Part shown: positions 62,452-64,000 of the stretch, one piece after another | How positions within the stretch are numbered: position 1 is the first letter of the stretch | Layout: each line of letters begins with the position of its first letter | DNA from: Segatella hominis | Lineage (GTDB): Bacteria; Bacteroidota; Bacteroidia; Bacteroidales; Bacteroidaceae | Assembly (NCBI RefSeq): GCF_004535825.1 | Contig: NZ_SGVY01000002.1 | Coordinates: 106,984-170,983 of the forward strand | DNA: 64,000 nt | Direction of reading: 5' to 3' | The notes under the pieces: generated by a model | Databases searched by the model: none | Told to the model about the DNA's origin: nothing | Seen by the model: the letters and a program-made list of their open reading frames with translations, nothing else | Program-made: the position numbers and the translations under genes

Positions 62452-63483
62452 ATGGAAATATTAATTGGACTTTTAATCATAGCCGTGGGTGCCTTCTGCC
62501 AATCCAGTTGCTATGTGCCAATCAACAAGATCAAAGATTGGAGCTGGGAATCCTACTGGTTGGTACAGGGAGTATTCGCCTGGTTGATACTGCCTTTCTT
62601 GGGAGCCTTATTGGCTGTACCAGACGGACATTCTTTCTTTGAATTGCTCGATGGTAACGGATTCAATGTAGCGATGACCATGCTCTTCGGTGTACTTTGG
62701 GGCGTGGGTGGTTTGACTTTCGGTCTCTCCATGCGCTATCTCGGTGTGGCTCTCGGCCAGAGTATCGCCCTTGGAACCTGTGCGGGTCTGGGAACCATCA
62801 TGGGACCCGTTTTGCTCAACATCTTCTTCCCTGAGATGAATGCCTTGTCGTCACTCACGTTCAGCGTGATACTCGGCGTAGTGGTTACCCTCGTGGGTAT
62901 CGCCATCATCGGTGTAGCAGGCAGCATGAAAGCAGCATCACTGTCAGAGGAAGAAAAGAAGGCAGCAGTGAAGGACTTCAACTTTCCTAAGGGTCTTGCC
63001 ATTGCTCTCCTTGCAGGTTTCATGAGCGGTTGCTTCAACGTAGGTCTTGCCTTCGGCAGCGACATTCATTTCGGCAGTTTCACTCCCGATATGTACAAGA
63101 CACTCCCTGCCACTTTCTTCGTGACACTGGGCGGTTTTGTAACCAATGCCATCTACTGTTTCTATCAGAATACCAAGAACCATACTTGGGGCGATTATCA
63201 GAAACAGGAAGTATGGGGCAACAACCTTCTGTTTTGTGCCCTTGCCGGTGCCTTGTGGTACAGTCAGTTCTTCGGCTTGTCATTGGGCAAAGGATTCCTC
63301 ACAGAATCACCCGTTCTCACTACCCTTTCCTTCTGCATCCTAATGGCTCTCAATGTGGTATTCTCCAATGTATGGGGCATCATCCTGAAAGAATGGAAAG
63401 GCTGTTCGGGCAAGACCATTGGCGTGCTGCTGGTAGGTATATTAGTACTCATCGTCTCTTGCTTCTTGCCTCAGCTTATCTGA
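62452..63483 (+). CDS. rhaT: L-rhamnose/H+ symporter
   Basis: The 343-aa membrane protein has about ten hydrophobic segments and begins LIGLLIIAVGAFCQSSCYVP followed by SWESYWLVQGVFAWLILPF, matching the RhaT family of the drug/metabolite transporter superfamily. GVLWGVGGLTFGLSMRYLGV and GFMSGCFNVGLAFGSD are further conserved stretches. It imports L-rhamnose with a proton. It is the last intact gene of the operon; rhaD (aldolase) is not in the window. Confidence 0.93.
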   Translation: MEILIGLLIIAVGAFCQSSCYVPINKIKDWSWESYWLVQGVFAWLILPFLGALLAVPDGHSFFELLDGNGFNVAMTMLFGVLWGVGGLTFGLSMRYLGVALGQSIALGTCAGLGTIMGPVLLNIFFPEMNALSSLTFSVILGVVVTLVGIAIIGVAGSMKAASLSEEEKKAAVKDFNFPKGLAIALLAGFMSGCFNVGLAFGSDIHFGSFTPDMYKTLPATFFVTLGGFVTNAIYCFYQNTKNHTWGDYQKQEVWGNNLLFCALAGALWYSQFFGLSLGKGFLTESPVLTTLSFCILMALNVVFSNVWGIILKEWKGCSGKTIGVLLVGILVLIVSCFLPQLI

Positions 63484-63587
63484 TGCAGATGAATATCAAT
63501 GGTATAAGAAGAAACCAATCATATTAATTAGCATTTGTATAACAACCTTAATTCCGCAACACTATAGTTTAACATTATTTATAAGTG
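63484..63587. other. Spacer between rhaT and the IS1380-like element
   Basis: No gene is visible. CGCAACACTA at 63555-63564 matches TAGTGTTGCG at 63643-63652 as an inverted repeat across the likely element edge, so the boundary could lie left of 63588. Confidence 0.5.
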
Positions 63588-63613
63588 CCTGAGCAACAAA
63601 AAGTTGCCCAGGA

Positions 63614-63691
63614 TTTTGCCATGTCAGAATTTTCACTTACCTTAGTGTTGCGAAAAGAAGACAAGCAAAACTCTAATATGACATGGCAAAA
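63614..63691 (+). promoter_or_regulatory. Inverted repeat covering the transposase start codon
   Basis: TTTTGCCATGTCA (63614-63626) and TGACATGGCAAAA (63679-63691) are perfect 13-bp complements, 52 bp apart. The second arm contains the ATG at 63683. RNA entering from outside would hide the start codon in this stem. Confidence 0.7.
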
Positions 63692-64000
63692 GTACAAATA
63701 AAATCTGAGAAACTCACTCCTTTTGGAGGAATTTTTTCTATTATGGAGCAATTTGATGCTCTTTTAGCTCAAACCATAGATTCCACCTTGGGATTGAGAT
63801 GCACTATGTTTGGTTATCAATATAGCGAAATTCTACGCTCTCTGATGTGCGTATATCTTTGTGGCGGCTCATGTATTGAGGATGTTACAACTCACCTGAT
63901 GAAACATTTGTCTCTTCATCCAACTCTTCGCACTTGCAGCGCAGACACCATATTGCGTGCTATCGAAGAACTGACTTGTAAGAACATCACCTATAAATCT
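63683..64000 (+). CDS. IS1380-family transposase, N-terminal part
   Basis: The frame from ATG 63683 stays open to the window end (106 codons). The text IKSEKLTPFGGIFSIMEQFD, then MFGYQYSEILRSLMCVYLCG and CSADTILRAIEEL match the N-terminus of IS1380 transposases of Bacteroides and Prevotella. The DDE core is outside the window. It follows rhaT on the same strand and could receive read-through from the rhamnose operon. Confidence 0.85.
   Translation, partial: MAKVQIKSEKLTPFGGIFSIMEQFDALLAQTIDSTLGLRCTMFGYQYSEILRSLMCVYLCGGSCIEDVTTHLMKHLSLHPTLRTCSADTILRAIEELTCKNITYKS

Larger units (their letters stand above)
63588..64000 (+). mobile_element. IS1380-family insertion sequence, left part (runs off the right edge)
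   Basis: CCTGAGCAAC (63588-63597) and GTTGCCCAGG (63603-63612) form a 9-of-10 hairpin at the likely left end, followed by the transposase gene. IS1380 members in Bacteroidota start their inverted repeats with CCT; the exact end cannot be fixed without the right end and target duplication. Confidence 0.75.

Overview
The window looks like a chromosomal segment of a gut Bacteroidota, most likely Prevotellaceae (Prevotella/Segatella copri-like). The reasons are many promoters of the Bacteroidota type (TAnnTTTG at -7), SusC/SusD pairs, C-terminal type IX secretion tails, UPF0047, DUF4837, DUF4922 and DUF4924 genes, and moderate GC with AT-rich spacers. The species name is an inference; no rRNA is present. 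The only RNA gene I can support is a tRNA-His.

Layout. 1-277 is the end of an IS66-type element. 278-7564 is an accessory stretch: an ATPase fused to a nuclease-like domain behind palindromic operator-like repeats, a predicted metal-uptake set (HYC_CC_PP-like protein, TonB receptor, HMA protein), a small conserved-looking gene, and a second ATPase. 7584-15168 is mostly housekeeping: yjbQ, tRNA-His, then the reverse-strand series rlmN, DUF4837, pdxA, sigma-54 activator, lptE, TPR, secG. 15305-20932 holds a glycosyltransferase/DUF4922/SpoIID fusion followed by an AmpG-like transporter, probably for cell-wall turnover. 21027-27649 is reverse-strand housekeeping (tsaC, fmt, ClC channel, prfC, DUF4924, LysE). 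Glucokinase and a secreted unknown follow on the + strand.

30023-63483 is a rhamnogalacturonan-I utilisation locus. It carries GH127, GH2, a double SGNH acetylesterase, two PL11 lyases (one a 1536-aa enzyme with beta-strand repeats and a type IX tail), a secreted protein at the SusE/F position, two SusD and two SusC proteins, an AraC-type regulator (RhaR-like), and the rhamnose genes rhaB, rhaA and rhaT. Lyases and esterase would cut the pectin backbone outside the cell, SusC/D import the oligomers, and the Rha proteins take up and process the released L-rhamnose. The last 400 bases are the start of an IS1380-type element lying where rhaD/fucO-type genes might be expected.

The strongest new signal is cis-regulatory. 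Four promoters (rhaB, first susC, both PL11 genes) carry a direct half-site pair, YCAAAW and a TCAWAW-like copy exactly 21 bp apart, with the proximal half 33-34 bp upstream of the -7 box. The regulator's own promoter has the core at the same spacing. This is a candidate RhaR regulon site. The second unusual theme is repeat structure: many short intergenic spacers contain their own private degenerate tandem array of about 19-41 bp units just 3' of a stop codon, alongside shared element families such as GTGAAGAACGAAGA and the GAGGGTGTGTCATA hairpin.
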